Shown here: positions 27,500 to 36,360 of the stretch, in pieces
Layout of the letters: each line of letters begins with the position of its first letter
Numbering within the stretch: position 1 is the first letter of the stretch
Assembly: GCF_018139985.1 (NCBI RefSeq)
Contig: NZ_JAGSOU010000017.1
Span: 16,656 to 80,655, forward strand
DNA from: Actibacterium sp. MT2.3-13A
GTDB lineage: Bacteria; Pseudomonadota; Alphaproteobacteria; Rhodobacterales; Rhodobacteraceae
Length of the DNA stretch: 64,000 bases
Direction: 5' to 3'
Made by a program: the position numbers and the translations under genes
The notes under the pieces: model-generated
What the model was told of the DNA's origin: nothing
The model's input: only the letters and a program-made list of their open reading frames with translations
Databases searched by the model: none

Positions 27500-28255
27500 A
27501 TGCACAGGGTAATCGCAAAACTTGCCGGGCTGACATTGCTGATGCTGTCCGCCCTTCCCAGCCGCGCCGAAGAGGCGCGGCAGTTCCGTCTGAGCGTGCC
27601 GGCGGAGGTCGCCGAGAGCGGGCTGATGGATTATCTCCTGCCGCGCTTCGCGCTCAAGACCAGCCGCCGGGCCGAACTGGTCGGCGGCGGCGCCGCCGAC
27701 GCGGTGATCAGCGCCGATCCGCAGGCCGGAACGGCGGTGATGGCGCGGGCAGGCACCGTCTACGCGCTGCGCCTGACCGGCGAGAACGCCGCCGCGCGCC
27801 GCTTCGCCGACTGGCTGAGCTCCGATGTGGGGCAGCGTACCATCGCGGCCTTCGAGCCGGAGCAGGGCGCGCCCTTTGCCGCCGCGCGGCAGCAGCAGGC
27901 CGGGCCGGCCCCGGCCCTCGACGGCGACCCGGCGCTGGGCCGCGAGGTCGCGCTGCGGCACTGCGCGCGCTGCCACCGAACCCACGACGACGACCGCAGC
28001 AGCGGCATCGGCTCGACCCCGTCCTTTCCGGCGCTGCGGGCGCTGCCCGACTGGGCCGACCGCTTCACCGCGTTCTACGTTCTGAACCCCCATCCCGCCT
28101 TCCTGCGGGTCGAGGGCATCAGCCCGCCCTTCGATCCGACGCGGCCGCCGGCGATCATCCCCGTCGAGCTGACGCTCGAGGAGGCCGAGGCGCTGATGGC
28201 CTATGCCGCGTCGGTCGCGCCAGCGGATCTGGGGGCCGAGATCGTGCATCAGTGA
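27500..28255 (+). CDS. Truncated TupA-like binding domain fused to a cytochrome c domain
   Basis: A 251-residue exported protein with a signal peptide (residues 1-23, cut near SRA-E). Residues about 28-125 look like the two ends of a TupA-type binding protein (RLSVPAEVAESGLMDYLLPRF; later RRFADWLSSDVGQRTIAAF) with the middle lobe missing. A Pro/Gln-rich linker follows, then a class I cytochrome c domain with haem motif Cys155-Ala-Arg-Cys158-His159. The likely axial Met is not clear. Its 3' end overlaps the opposing ferredoxin-like gene by 7 bases. It may link periplasmic electron flow to the FDH system (inference). Confidence 0.8.
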   Translation: MHRVIAKLAGLTLLMLSALPSRAEEARQFRLSVPAEVAESGLMDYLLPRFALKTSRRAELVGGGAADAVISADPQAGTAVMARAGTVYALRLTGENAAARRFADWLSSDVGQRTIAAFEPEQGAPFAAARQQQAGPAPALDGDPALGREVALRHCARCHRTHDDDRSSGIGSTPSFPALRALPDWADRFTAFYVLNPHPAFLRVEGISPPFDPTRPPAIIPVELTLEEAEALMAYAASVAPADLGAEIVHQ

Positions 28256-30207
28256 TCGCGGCGCCGGCTGAGGTAATCCTCGGTCGTGCGCACGCGGGGA
28301 CGCTCGCCGCCCGAGAACGGGTTGTTCTCGCCGTGATACTGCGCCTTGATGCGGCAGTCGTCGCACATCTGGATCAGCCGCCCCGCGCCGTTGCCGGTGA
28401 ACATCGCGTGCTTGCCCTCCAGCTTCTCCAGGATGCGCTCGACCGTCGATTTCACGCCGAAGGGCGCGCCGCATTCGATGCAGCAGAACGGCTCTTCCTC
28501 GTTCAGGACCTTCTGCGACATCACCGCGTCGCTGGGGTCGAAGCGCGGCTCCAGCGCGATCGCGGTTTCCGGGCAGACGGTGGCGCAGATGCCGCATTGC
28601 AGGCAGGCATCCTCCTGAAAGCGCAGCTGTGGCTTGTCCGGGTTGTCGAGCAGCGCGCCCGACGGGCAGAGCGAGACGCAGGACAGGCACAGCGTGCATT
28701 TGTCGGTGTCGACCAGCACCGCGCCATAGGGGGCGCCCTGCGGCAGCGGCACGGGCGCGTCGCGCCCCGGCATCAGCGCCTTGGCGGCCAGCCGCGCCAC
28801 CTGCCTCCGGCCGCCCATCAGCAGGACGGGGGAGACGTCGGTCGGGCGGGCGGTGCCGGAATGGAGCGCGGCGCTCATCGCGTCGGGCGTGTCCACGTCC
28901 AGGAGGGCGAGGCGGTCCTCGCCGCCCATGGCCGCGGCCAGCGCGATCTCGGCCGCGATCGGGTCGCGCTCGGTGCGGGGGCTGGGCAGCACGGTCACGC
29001 CGGCAAAACCCGAGGCGAGCGCGGCCAGCATCTCGGCGTGGCCGAAGCCGGCCAGCGCCGGCACCGCGAGCGGGATCACGTCGGCCGGCAGGCCCCGGCC
29101 GAAGCGGGCCGAAAGGCCGATCATCTCGGCGCCGTGGGTCTCGTCATGCACCAGCAGGCGCGGCGCCGCGCCGCCGGCGGCCAGATAGGCCTCGGCCAGG
29201 GTGCGGATGCGGGTCATGAGGTGGGACACGGGCGGCGCGTCATACTTGATCGCGCCCGAAGGGCAGAGCGAGGAGCAGGCGCCGCAGCCCGCGCAGATCA
29301 TCGGATCGACCTCGACATGGTCGCCATCGGGGAAGATCGCGCCGGTCGGGCAGATGTCGAGGCAGCGCGTGCAGCCGACCTGCCCGGCCCGCGAATGGGC
29401 GCACAGGTGCTGTTCCAGGGACAGGTGCAGGGTCTTCTCAAACGTGCCCACCATCTGCGCCGCCTCGAACACAGCCTGCGCCACCGCGCCGGCGCTGCCG
29501 GGATCGGCGCGCAGGTAGCCGTCGCGCTTGTGCGGGGCGGGGAAGAGCGGCGTGGCGCCGGCGAGGTCCAGGATCACGTCGCAGCGGGTCTCAGCCCCGT
29601 CGCGCGGGGATGTCAGGGCAAAGCCGCCGCGCCCGCCGGGATCGAGCATCCGCAGCGCGTCGAGGCGCAGGGTGAAGTTGCCGAGGCTGCCCTGCGCGCG
29701 CTTCAGGCGGCCCGCGATCACCTCGTAGCGGCGCGTCAGCGGCAGGTCGTCGTCGCCCTCCGGCAGCAGCACGGTCACGGCCAGCGTGTCGGCCAGGCGC
29801 TCGGCTGCGGGCAGGGCCACGTCGGCGCGGCCGATGATCAGGCAGGTGCCCTCGGAGGCGACGTCGATGGTCTTTTCGGGCGGGGCGGGCAGTTGCGCCT
29901 CGGCGATCAGGGCAGCCATTTTGGCCGTGGCATCACCGCCGCCGCCCCAGCCGGCGCGATCGCGGATGTCGACGCAGAGCGGCGCGTCCATCCCCAGGTC
30001 CTCGGCCAGCTCCTCGAAGCGCGGGGCCTCCTGGGCGCAGGCGATCACCGCCTCGCCGCCCGCAATGGCCTTCGCCGCGCTCTCGATTTCGCGGGTGCAC
30101 AGCGCGTTGTGCACGCGCGAGCAGGGCAATCCCGTCGCGGCGCTCAGGGCCTCGGCATCGAGGGCCTGAGTCCCAAGACAGTTGCATAAAATCAATTGCT
30201 TAGCCAT
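28249..30207 (-). CDS. Large multi-cluster 4Fe-4S protein of the FDH island
   Basis: A 652-residue cytoplasmic protein with two bacterial ferredoxin pairs. The first (about 278-317) shows CTRCLDICPTGAI and CAGCGACSSLCPSGAI; the second (about 504-550) shows CTLCLSCVSLCPSGAL and CLQCGICATVCPETAI. Further Cys motifs are CCIECG (575-579) and CDDC (615-618), and the N-terminus is Cys-rich (CNC, residues 8-10). The chain is HdrA/iron-sulfur-carrier-like in feel but I cannot name a characterised homologue. It is divergent from DUF3305 across a gap with paired palindromes. A role in electron transfer or Fe-S assembly for FDH is inferred from context. Confidence 0.85.
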   Translation of the reverse strand: MAKQLILCNCLGTQALDAEALSAATGLPCSRVHNALCTREIESAAKAIAGGEAVIACAQEAPRFEELAEDLGMDAPLCVDIRDRAGWGGGGDATAKMAALIAEAQLPAPPEKTIDVASEGTCLIIGRADVALPAAERLADTLAVTVLLPEGDDDLPLTRRYEVIAGRLKRAQGSLGNFTLRLDALRMLDPGGRGGFALTSPRDGAETRCDVILDLAGATPLFPAPHKRDGYLRADPGSAGAVAQAVFEAAQMVGTFEKTLHLSLEQHLCAHSRAGQVGCTRCLDICPTGAIFPDGDHVEVDPMICAGCGACSSLCPSGAIKYDAPPVSHLMTRIRTLAEAYLAAGGAAPRLLVHDETHGAEMIGLSARFGRGLPADVIPLAVPALAGFGHAEMLAALASGFAGVTVLPSPRTERDPIAAEIALAAAMGGEDRLALLDVDTPDAMSAALHSGTARPTDVSPVLLMGGRRQVARLAAKALMPGRDAPVPLPQGAPYGAVLVDTDKCTLCLSCVSLCPSGALLDNPDKPQLRFQEDACLQCGICATVCPETAIALEPRFDPSDAVMSQKVLNEEEPFCCIECGAPFGVKSTVERILEKLEGKHAMFTGNGAGRLIQMCDDCRIKAQYHGENNPFSGGERPRVRTTEDYLSRRRDH

Positions 30208-30554
30208 TGATCCCCTCCCCGGACGCGGTGACTTGCCTGTAACGCATGGCGCTGATGCGGCGCGATGCTAGGCACGAAACGAGTCGAGCCGTAAAGCAGA
30301 AATGGGATGATTCGCCCAATTTCCCAGCGAAAAATAACCGACGAAAATAGGTGGTTGCTCGGCATTTGGACAATTCGTCCTTGCGGCAAATTGCTGCAAA
30401 TCCCGAAGTGGACATTTTGTCCAGTCCTTGGGCGTTCAGACGAAAAATCCGGCGATTCGAAAAAAATCCTGTTGGCGGCCGGCTCGGGATGACGGCAGGC
30501 TCATCTGAACAGCGCGCGAACGTGCAGGCACGACGGGGGAGGTCACCAAGACGA
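30208..30554. other. Regulatory gap between the ferredoxin-like gene and DUF3305
   Basis: 347 bases that are clearly richer in A and T than their surroundings. No gene is evident. The gap holds two palindromes (described separately) and a GGGGAGGGGAT ribosome site for the leftward gene. An in-frame ATG at 30489 could extend the rightward gene by 22 codons. Confidence 0.6.
30367..30423. promoter_or_regulatory. Pair of TGGACA-N3-TGTCCA-type palindromes in the FDH divergent region
   Basis: Site 1 (30367-30381, TGGACAATTCGTCCT) and site 2 (30409-30423, TGGACATTTTGTCCA, perfect 6-bp arms around 3 bases) have centres 42 bp apart, about four helical turns. Related sequences lie before tupB. Phased paired sites suggest cooperative binding by a dimeric regulator; the response regulator encoded at 37775 is the obvious candidate in the window (inference). 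Confidence 0.65.
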
Positions 30555-31118
30555 ATGGCGGTAATCTGCGAATCCATGCCTCTGGGCATCGTCGTCCGGA
30601 AGACTCCGGGCGTGACCCGTTGGCAGAAATGGTCGTGGAAGGTCGTCGCCGTTCTGCCCGGTGCCGGCCCCGCCGACTGGCGCGAATTGCGGCGCGAGGG
30701 CGAAGCGGTGGAATACCACGCCGCGACGCTGACCCTGCATCTCTATTCCTCGGATACCGACGCCTATCTGGTGGCGCTCTCGGCCAAGACGCCGGGCCTC
30801 TACGTCATCATGAGCGAGGACACCGATCCCGACGCGGACATGCCCTGGCGTCCCGACCTGGTGACAGCCTCGGCCTATGAGGGCCAGGGCTACGCCGAAA
30901 GCGGCGGGCGGCTGGTGGAGCTGGTGCCGATGCCCCTCGGCCTGATCGGCTGGGTGCGCGATTTCGTGGCCGAGCACCATGTCGAGACCCCCTTCATCAA
31001 GCGCAAGCGCGACCGCAAGCGTGTGGACCTGGTCGAGGATGGCAAGGGCGATCCGCGGATCCGCCAGGCCAGCGACGTCTACCGCGCCCCGGGCGGCCTG
31101 TCGCGGGGAGACGCGTGA
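30555..31118 (+). CDS. DUF3305 family protein of FDH clusters
   Basis: A 187-residue soluble protein with the DUF3305 pattern: MPLGIVVRKTPGVTRWQKWSWKVVAVLPGA, then LTLHLYSSDTDAYLVAL and GWVRDFVAEHHVETPFIKRKR. Function unknown; members are found in FDH gene clusters with DUF3306 and a TorD-like chaperone, as here. ATG 30555 has GGGGGAGG 12 bases upstream; ATG 30489 is an alternative but lacks a ribosome site. The stop overlaps the next gene's ATG by one base. Confidence 0.8.
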   Translation: MAVICESMPLGIVVRKTPGVTRWQKWSWKVVAVLPGAGPADWRELRREGEAVEYHAATLTLHLYSSDTDAYLVALSAKTPGLYVIMSEDTDPDADMPWRPDLVTASAYEGQGYAESGGRLVELVPMPLGLIGWVRDFVAEHHVETPFIKRKRDRKRVDLVEDGKGDPRIRQASDVYRAPGGLSRGDA

Positions 31119-31753
31119 TGGCGCAACTGCGGGAGGCGGGGGATTTCTGGTCGCGCCGGCGCGCGGCCGTCCGTGCCGAGGAGGAGGCCGAGGCCGAAAC
31201 GCTGCGCGCCGCCGAGCAGGCGCTGGCCGAGGAAGAGCGCGCCCGCGCCGAGGCCGAGAAGACCGATGCCGAGCTGCTGGAAGAGCTCGGCCTGCCCGAT
31301 CCCGACACGCTGCGGCCCGGCGACGATTTCGCCGCTTTCATGCAGCGCGCCGTGCCGGAGCGGCTGCGCCGCCGCGCGCTGCGCAAGCTGTGGACCTCGA
31401 ACCCGGTGCTGGCCAATCTCGACGGGCTGGTCGATCACGGCGAGGATTTCACCGACGCCGCCACCGTGACGCCCGACCTGCGCACCGCCTACGAGGTGGG
31501 CCGGGGCATGTATGAGCATGTCCGCAGCCTTGCCGCGCAGGCGCTGGAGGGCGCGCAGGAAGAAGCTGCCGCCGCCCCGGATGAGGCCGCCCCCGAGGCG
31601 CCCGAAGCCGAGACCGTGGAGGCCGCGGCAGAGCCCGCCGCGCCCCGCCTGCGCGAAGTCGCCGAATACGAGACCGCGGTCGAGGACATGAGCGAGGCGG
31701 CCGAGCCCGCCCCGCTGCCCCGCCGCCACATGCGCTTCGCCTTTGATAGCTGA
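31118..31753 (+). CDS. DUF3306 family protein of FDH clusters
   Basis: A 211-residue, strongly acidic protein. After GDFWSRRRAAVRAEEEAEAE comes a long Glu/Ala helix likely to form a coiled coil (residues 18-60). A conserved core LPDPDTLRPGDDFAAFMQRAVPERLRRRALRKLWTSNPVLANLDGL-type segment follows (about 63-110). An Ala/Glu/Pro-rich tail completes it. This is the DUF3306 layout; function unknown. GGGGAG lies before ATG 31118; a GTG one codon earlier is possible. Confidence 0.82.
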   Translation: MAQLREAGDFWSRRRAAVRAEEEAEAETLRAAEQALAEEERARAEAEKTDAELLEELGLPDPDTLRPGDDFAAFMQRAVPERLRRRALRKLWTSNPVLANLDGLVDHGEDFTDAATVTPDLRTAYEVGRGMYEHVRSLAAQALEGAQEEAAAAPDEAAPEAPEAETVEAAAEPAAPRLREVAEYETAVEDMSEAAEPAPLPRRHMRFAFDS

Positions 31754-31774
31754 CCGAGGAAGGACCGGACTTAG

Positions 31775-32386
31775 ATGACACAGGCCGCCCAAACGGACGT
31801 GACGATCCCCGAAGAGGACAAGCTGCGCGCGGATCTCTATGATTTCCTGGCGGCCCTTCTGGCCGGCCCGCCGTCGCGCGGGCTGCTGGGGCAGGCCGCG
31901 CGGCTGACCGGCGACGGCTCGCTCCTGGGGCAGGCGATCACCACGCTGGCCAAGCTGGCCGGGGCCACGACGGAGCAGGGCGCAGAGCGCGAGTTCAACG
32001 ACCTCTTCATCGGCATCGGCCGGGGCGAGCTGGTGCCCTATGCCAGCTATTACATGACCGGTTTCCTGAACGAGAAACCGCTGGCCGCGCTGCGTGCCGA
32101 CATGGCCGCCCGCGCGATCAAGCGGGCGCCGAATGTCTATGAGCCGGAGGACAACATCGCCAGCCTGATGGAGATGATGGCCGGCCTGATCGAGGGCCGC
32201 TTCGGCGCGCCGGCGACGCTGGAGCAGCAGCGCGAGTTCTTCAACCGCCACATCGGCCCCTGGGCCGGGCATTTCTTCAGCGATCTCGAAGGGGCCAAGA
32301 CCTCGGTCTTCTACACGCCGGTGGGCACCGTCGGCCGGCTCTTCATGGAGATCGAGCGCGAGGCATTCCGGATGGCCGGAAGCTGA
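31775..32386 (+). CDS. TorD/DmsD-like redox enzyme maturation chaperone
   Basis: A 203-residue, all-helical cytoplasmic chaperone of the TorD superfamily. Seen are LRADLYDFLAALLAGPPSRG at the N-terminus, then FNDLFIGIGRGELVPYASYYMTGFLNEKPLAALR with the family's E-P-Y core variant (LVPYASYY). NVYEPEDNIASLMEMMAGLI and FFNRHIGPWAGHFFSDL follow. It should bind the Tat signal or apo-form of the exported FDH alpha subunit until cofactor loading. AGGAAGGA precedes ATG 31775. It lies just before fdhX and fdhA. Confidence 0.88.
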   Translation: MTQAAQTDVTIPEEDKLRADLYDFLAALLAGPPSRGLLGQAARLTGDGSLLGQAITTLAKLAGATTEQGAEREFNDLFIGIGRGELVPYASYYMTGFLNEKPLAALRADMAARAIKRAPNVYEPEDNIASLMEMMAGLIEGRFGAPATLEQQREFFNRHIGPWAGHFFSDLEGAKTSVFYTPVGTVGRLFMEIEREAFRMAGS

Positions 32387-32466
32387 CAACACGCCTGCGG
32401 GCCCCGCGCGGGCCCGGGGCACCGGGGCAGGGAGGGCCTGCCGGACAATGAGGAAGGAAAACGAAG

Positions 32467-32664
32467 ATGGCTGAGACATCCAACAGCGAAAAGACAAACC
32501 GCCGCGACTTTCTCAAGTTCGCGGCCACCTCCGCGCCGGCGGCCGTTGCGGCCGTTGCGGTCGGCAGCACCGAGGCCGCAGCCGCGACCGAAGCGCAGAC
32601 CGGCACCAGCGGCCTGAAGGACACCGCGCAAACCCGCGCCTATTACAACTCGGCCCGGTTCTGA
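32467..32664 (+). CDS. Small Tat-signal protein of FDH operons (FdhX-like)
   Basis: A 65-residue protein that is largely a twin-arginine signal (TNRRDFLKFAATSAPAAVAAVAV) plus about 25 residues ending KDTAQTRAYYNSARF. This matches my recollection of the short Tat-target proteins found before fdhA in periplasmic FDH operons. Role unknown; it might act as a small subunit or a membrane tether. A GAGGAAGGAAAACGAAG ribosome region precedes ATG 32467. Confidence 0.85.
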   Translation: MAETSNSEKTNRRDFLKFAATSAPAAVAAVAVGSTEAAAATEAQTGTSGLKDTAQTRAYYNSARF

Positions 32665-32746
32665 GGCCAGATCTGCTCCCCGGCGGACAGGGGGGCGAGA
32701 CCAAGCAAGCGCACCGGTGCGGGGCACCGTGCAAGCAAGGGAGAGA

Positions 32747-35644
32747 ATGATGCTCAGGAAGAAGACAAGCGGGGTTGCGCGCAGCGCGCATCGTACGCCG
32801 CTGCTATCCACCGTCGCCGAGAAAACCGTTGACCGCCGCGCCTTCCTGCGCGGCTCGGGTCTGGCCATCGGCGGCCTGACCGCGCTGGGCGTGACGGGCG
32901 GTACCGTGACCCGCGCCGAGGCGCAGGAGGCCGTGACCCGCGCCGTGGACACGGTGAAGTCGATCTGCACCCACTGCTCGGTGGGCTGCACCGTCATGGC
33001 CGAGGTGGATAACGGCGTCTGGATCGGGCAGGAGCCCGGCTATGACAGCCCCTTCAACCTGGGCAGCCACTGCGCCAAGGGCGCCTCGGTGCGCGAGCAC
33101 GCGCATGGCGAGCGCCGCCTGAAATACCCGATGAAGAAAGAGGGTGGCGAGTGGAAGCGGATCAGCTGGGATCAGGCGATCAACGAGATCGGCGACAAGA
33201 TGCTGCAGATCCGCGACGAAAGCGGCCCGGACAGCGTCTACTGGCTGGGCTCGGCCAAGCATAGCAACGAACAGGCCTACCTGTTCCGCAAGTTCGCCGC
33301 CTACTGGGGCACCAACAACGTGGACCACCAGGCGCGGATCTGCCACTCGACCACCGTGGCGGGCGTGGCGAACACATGGGGCTACGGCGCCATGACCAAC
33401 AGCTACAACGACATCCACAACTCCAAGGCCATCTTCATCATCGGCGGCAACCCGGCCGAGGCGCACCCGGTCTCGCTGCTGCACGTTCTGAAGGCCAAGG
33501 AAGAGAACAACGCGCCGCTGATCGTCTGCGACCCCCGCTTCACCCGCACCGCGGCCCATGCCGACGAATATGTGCGCTTCCGTCCGGGCTCGGACGTCGC
33601 CCTGATCTGGGGCATCCTGTGGCACATCTTCGAGAACAGCTGGGAAGACCGGGAGTTCATCCGCACCCGTGTCTGGGGCATGGACCAGATCCGGGACGAG
33701 GTGAAGAAGTGGACCCCCGAGGAGACCGAGCGCGTGACCGGCGTGCCGGGCAGCCAGCTTGAGCGCGTGGCGCGCACCCTGGTCAACAACCGTCCCGGCA
33801 CCGTGATCTGGTGCATGGGCGGCACCCAGCACACCAACGGCAACAACAACACCCGCGCCTACTGCATCCTGCAGCTCGCGCTGGGCAACATGGGCGTGTC
33901 GGGCGGCGGCACCAACATCTTCCGCGGCCACGACAACGTGCAGGGCGCGACCGACCTCGGCGTGCTCAGCCACGACCTGCCGGGCTACTACGGCCTGTCC
34001 GAAGGGGCCTGGGGCCACTGGTCGCGCGTCTGGGGCGAGGATCTGGATTGGCTCAAGGCCCGGTTCTACACCGAGAAGGATGCGGACGGTAAGGACGTCA
34101 ACCTGATGAACCGCACCGGCATCCCGGTGTCGCGCTGGATCGACGGCGTTCTCGAGGACAAGGAGAACATCGATCAGCCCGACAACGTCCGTGCGATGGT
34201 TCTGTGGGGGCATGCGCCGAACTCGCAGACCCGCATGACCGAGATGAAGACGGCGATGGAAAAGCTGGACATGCTGGTCGTGGTCGATCCCTATCCGACC
34301 GTCTCGGCCGTGCTGCATGACCGCACCGATGGCGTCTACCTGCTGCCGGCCGCGACCCAGTTCGAGACCCGCGGTTCGGTCACCGCGTCGAACCGGTCGA
34401 TCCAGTGGCGCGACCAGATCTTCGAACCGCTGTTCGAATCCAAGCCCGACCATGTGATCATCGCGAAATTCGCCAACAAGTTCGGTTTCGCCGACCGCAT
34501 TTTCCGCAACATCGAAATGGAAGATGCCGAGACCCCGAATGTCGAGAGCGTCCTGCGCGAGATCAACCGGGGCATGTGGACCATCGGCTATACCGGCCAG
34601 TCGCCGGAGCGGCTGAAGCTGCACATGGCCAACCAGCACACCTTCGACAAGACCACGCTGCGCGCGGTGGGCGGCCCGGCCGACGGCGACTACTACGGTC
34701 TGCCGTGGCCCTGCTGGGGCACCGCCGAGCTCAACCATCCCGGTTCGCCGAACCTCTACGACATCAACAAGCCGGTCAAGGACGGCGGCCTGCCGTTCCG
34801 CGCCCGCTACGGTGTCGAGCGTGACGGCCAGAACCTGCTGGCCGAGGGCGTGTCCAACCCGGGTGCCGAGATTCAGGACGGCTATCCCGAGTTCACCATG
34901 CAGATGCTGATGGACCTGGGCTGGGACGGTGACCTGACCGACGAGGAGCGCGCCACCATCGACGCGATCGCCGGGCCCAAGACCAACTGGAAGACCGACC
35001 TGTCGGGCGGCATCCAGCGGGTCGCGATCAAGCATGGCTGCGCGCCCTACGGCAACGCCAAGGCCCGCACCGTGGTGTGGACCTTCCCGGACCCGGTGCC
35101 GCTGCACCGTGAGCCGCTCTACACCAACCGCCGCGACCTGGTGGCCGACTATCCGACCTACGAGGACCGGAAGTTCTACCGTCTGCCGACGCTTTATGCC
35201 TCGATCCAGAAGCAGGACTTCAGCCAGGAATACCCGATCATCCTGACCTCGGGGCGCCTGGTGGAATACGAGGGCGGCGGCGACGAGACCCGCTCGAACC
35301 CCTGGCTGGCCGAACTCCAGCAGGACATGTTCGTCGAGATCAACCCGCGCGACGCCAACAATCTGGGTGTCCGCGACGGGGCGCAGGTCTGGGTCGAAGG
35401 CCCGGAAGGCGGCAAGGTCAAGGTGATGGCGATGGTCACCGAGCGGGTGGGGGCGGGCGTTGCCTTCATGCCCTTCCACTTCGGCGGGCATTTCCAGGGC
35501 AAGGACCTGCGGGACAAGTATCCCGAGGGCGCCGATCCCTATGTCCTGGGTGAATCCACCAACACCGCACAGACCTACGGCTACGACTCGGTCACCCAGA
35601 TGCAGGAGACCAAGGCCACCCTCTGCAAGATCAGCGCAGCATAA
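32747..35644 (+). CDS. fdhA: Periplasmic formate dehydrogenase, catalytic subunit
   Basis: A 965-residue Tat-exported bis-MGD enzyme oxidising formate in the periplasm. The Tat motif is DRRAFLRGSGLAIGG (Arg30-Arg31). The [4Fe-4S] cluster uses Cys74, 77, 81 and 109. The active site is Cys199-His200 in DHQARICHST, so it is a Cys, not a Sec, enzyme. The C-terminal molybdopterin-binding domain is complete. ATG 32747 (next to ATG 32750) follows GGGAGAG. The partner order fdhA-B-C is that of quinone-linked FDHs. Confidence 0.95.
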   Translation: MMLRKKTSGVARSAHRTPLLSTVAEKTVDRRAFLRGSGLAIGGLTALGVTGGTVTRAEAQEAVTRAVDTVKSICTHCSVGCTVMAEVDNGVWIGQEPGYDSPFNLGSHCAKGASVREHAHGERRLKYPMKKEGGEWKRISWDQAINEIGDKMLQIRDESGPDSVYWLGSAKHSNEQAYLFRKFAAYWGTNNVDHQARICHSTTVAGVANTWGYGAMTNSYNDIHNSKAIFIIGGNPAEAHPVSLLHVLKAKEENNAPLIVCDPRFTRTAAHADEYVRFRPGSDVALIWGILWHIFENSWEDREFIRTRVWGMDQIRDEVKKWTPEETERVTGVPGSQLERVARTLVNNRPGTVIWCMGGTQHTNGNNNTRAYCILQLALGNMGVSGGGTNIFRGHDNVQGATDLGVLSHDLPGYYGLSEGAWGHWSRVWGEDLDWLKARFYTEKDADGKDVNLMNRTGIPVSRWIDGVLEDKENIDQPDNVRAMVLWGHAPNSQTRMTEMKTAMEKLDMLVVVDPYPTVSAVLHDRTDGVYLLPAATQFETRGSVTASNRSIQWRDQIFEPLFESKPDHVIIAKFANKFGFADRIFRNIEMEDAETPNVESVLREINRGMWTIGYTGQSPERLKLHMANQHTFDKTTLRAVGGPADGDYYGLPWPCWGTAELNHPGSPNLYDINKPVKDGGLPFRARYGVERDGQNLLAEGVSNPGAEIQDGYPEFTMQMLMDLGWDGDLTDEERATIDAIAGPKTNWKTDLSGGIQRVAIKHGCAPYGNAKARTVVWTFPDPVPLHREPLYTNRRDLVADYPTYEDRKFYRLPTLYASIQKQDFSQEYPIILTSGRLVEYEGGGDETRSNPWLAELQQDMFVEINPRDANNLGVRDGAQVWVEGPEGGKVKVMAMVTERVGAGVAFMPFHFGGHFQGKDLRDKYPEGADPYVLGESTNTAQTYGYDSVTQMQETKATLCKISAA

Positions 35645-35656
35645 GGAGTCAACAGA

Positions 35657-36250
35657 ATGGCACGAGCTAAATTTCTCTGCGACGCCGAGCGCTGCATCGA
35701 GTGCAACGCCTGCGTCACCGCCTGTAAGAACGAGCACGAGGTGCCGTGGGGCATCAACCGCCGACGGGTGATCACCATCAACGACGGCACCCCGGGCGAG
35801 CGGTCGATCTCGGTCGCCTGCATGCACTGCTCGGATGCGCCGTGCATGGCGGTCTGCCCGACCGACTGCTTCTACCAGACCGAGGAGGGCATCGTCCTGC
35901 ACTCCAAGGATCTGTGCATCGGCTGCGGCTATTGCTTCTACGCGTGCCCCTTCGGCGCGCCGCAATACCCGCAGGCGGGCAATTTCGGATCGCGCGGCAA
36001 GATGGACAAGTGCACCTTCTGCGCCGGCGGCCCGGAAGAGGACCACTCCAACGCCGAGTTCTCGAAATACGGCCGCAACCGTATCGCCGAGGGCAAGCTG
36101 CCGATCTGCGCCGAGATGTGCTCGACCAAGGCGCTTCTGGCGGGCGACGGCGACGTGGTGTCGGCGATCTACCGCGAGCGCGTGGTCGCGCGCGGCTTCG
36201 GTTCGGGGGCCTGGGGCTGGGGCACCGCCTACGAGCAAAAGGCGAACTGA
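35657..36250 (+). CDS. fdhB: Formate dehydrogenase, iron-sulfur subunit
   Basis: A 197-residue four-cluster ferredoxin-type subunit. Motifs are CIECNACVTAC (Cys13-23), CMHCSDAPCMAVCP, CIGCGYCFYACP and CTFC with a later Cys pair. It carries electrons from the catalytic subunit to the cytochrome b. It lacks the C-terminal membrane helix of E. coli FdnH, so it should be held by the other two subunits. AAGGAG precedes ATG 35657, 12 bases after fdhA. Confidence 0.95.
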   Translation: MARAKFLCDAERCIECNACVTACKNEHEVPWGINRRRVITINDGTPGERSISVACMHCSDAPCMAVCPTDCFYQTEEGIVLHSKDLCIGCGYCFYACPFGAPQYPQAGNFGSRGKMDKCTFCAGGPEEDHSNAEFSKYGRNRIAEGKLPICAEMCSTKALLAGDGDVVSAIYRERVVARGFGSGAWGWGTAYEQKAN

Positions 36251-36261
36251 GCCCGCTCCTG

Positions 36262-36331
36262 ACCGTGCGGCCGAAGGGAGGCGGCCGCACGGTTCTCCGA
36301 CAAGCGCCCGCGGCGTCCTGCGCCGCGGGCG
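36262..36331 (+). repeat. Two tandem perfect hairpins between fdhB and fdhC
   Basis: Hairpin 1 (36262-36293) has a 12-bp stem ACCGTGCGGCCG / CGGCCGCACGGT with an 8-base loop. Hairpin 2 (36305-36331) has an 11-bp stem CGCCCGCGGCG / CGCCGCGGGCG with a 5-base loop. No U-tract follows. They probably set different mRNA levels for the soluble subunits and the membrane subunit. Confidence 0.65.
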
Positions 36332-36360
36332 GATGTTCTTACTCCACGGGAAAATCGGTT

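Noticed and set aside
30366..30384. Possible sigma-54 promoter (TGG ... TTGC)
   Set aside because: The GG to GC distance is three bases too long for a -24/-12 promoter, and the bases fit the palindrome better.
33330..33346. Selenocysteine at the FDH active site
   Set aside because: Both FDH catalytic subunits have a Cys codon at the site; no in-frame TGA is present.
32804..36238. A 1144-codon antisense open frame over fdhA and fdhB
   Set aside because: Same reason: low-complexity product opposite well-supported coding sequence.
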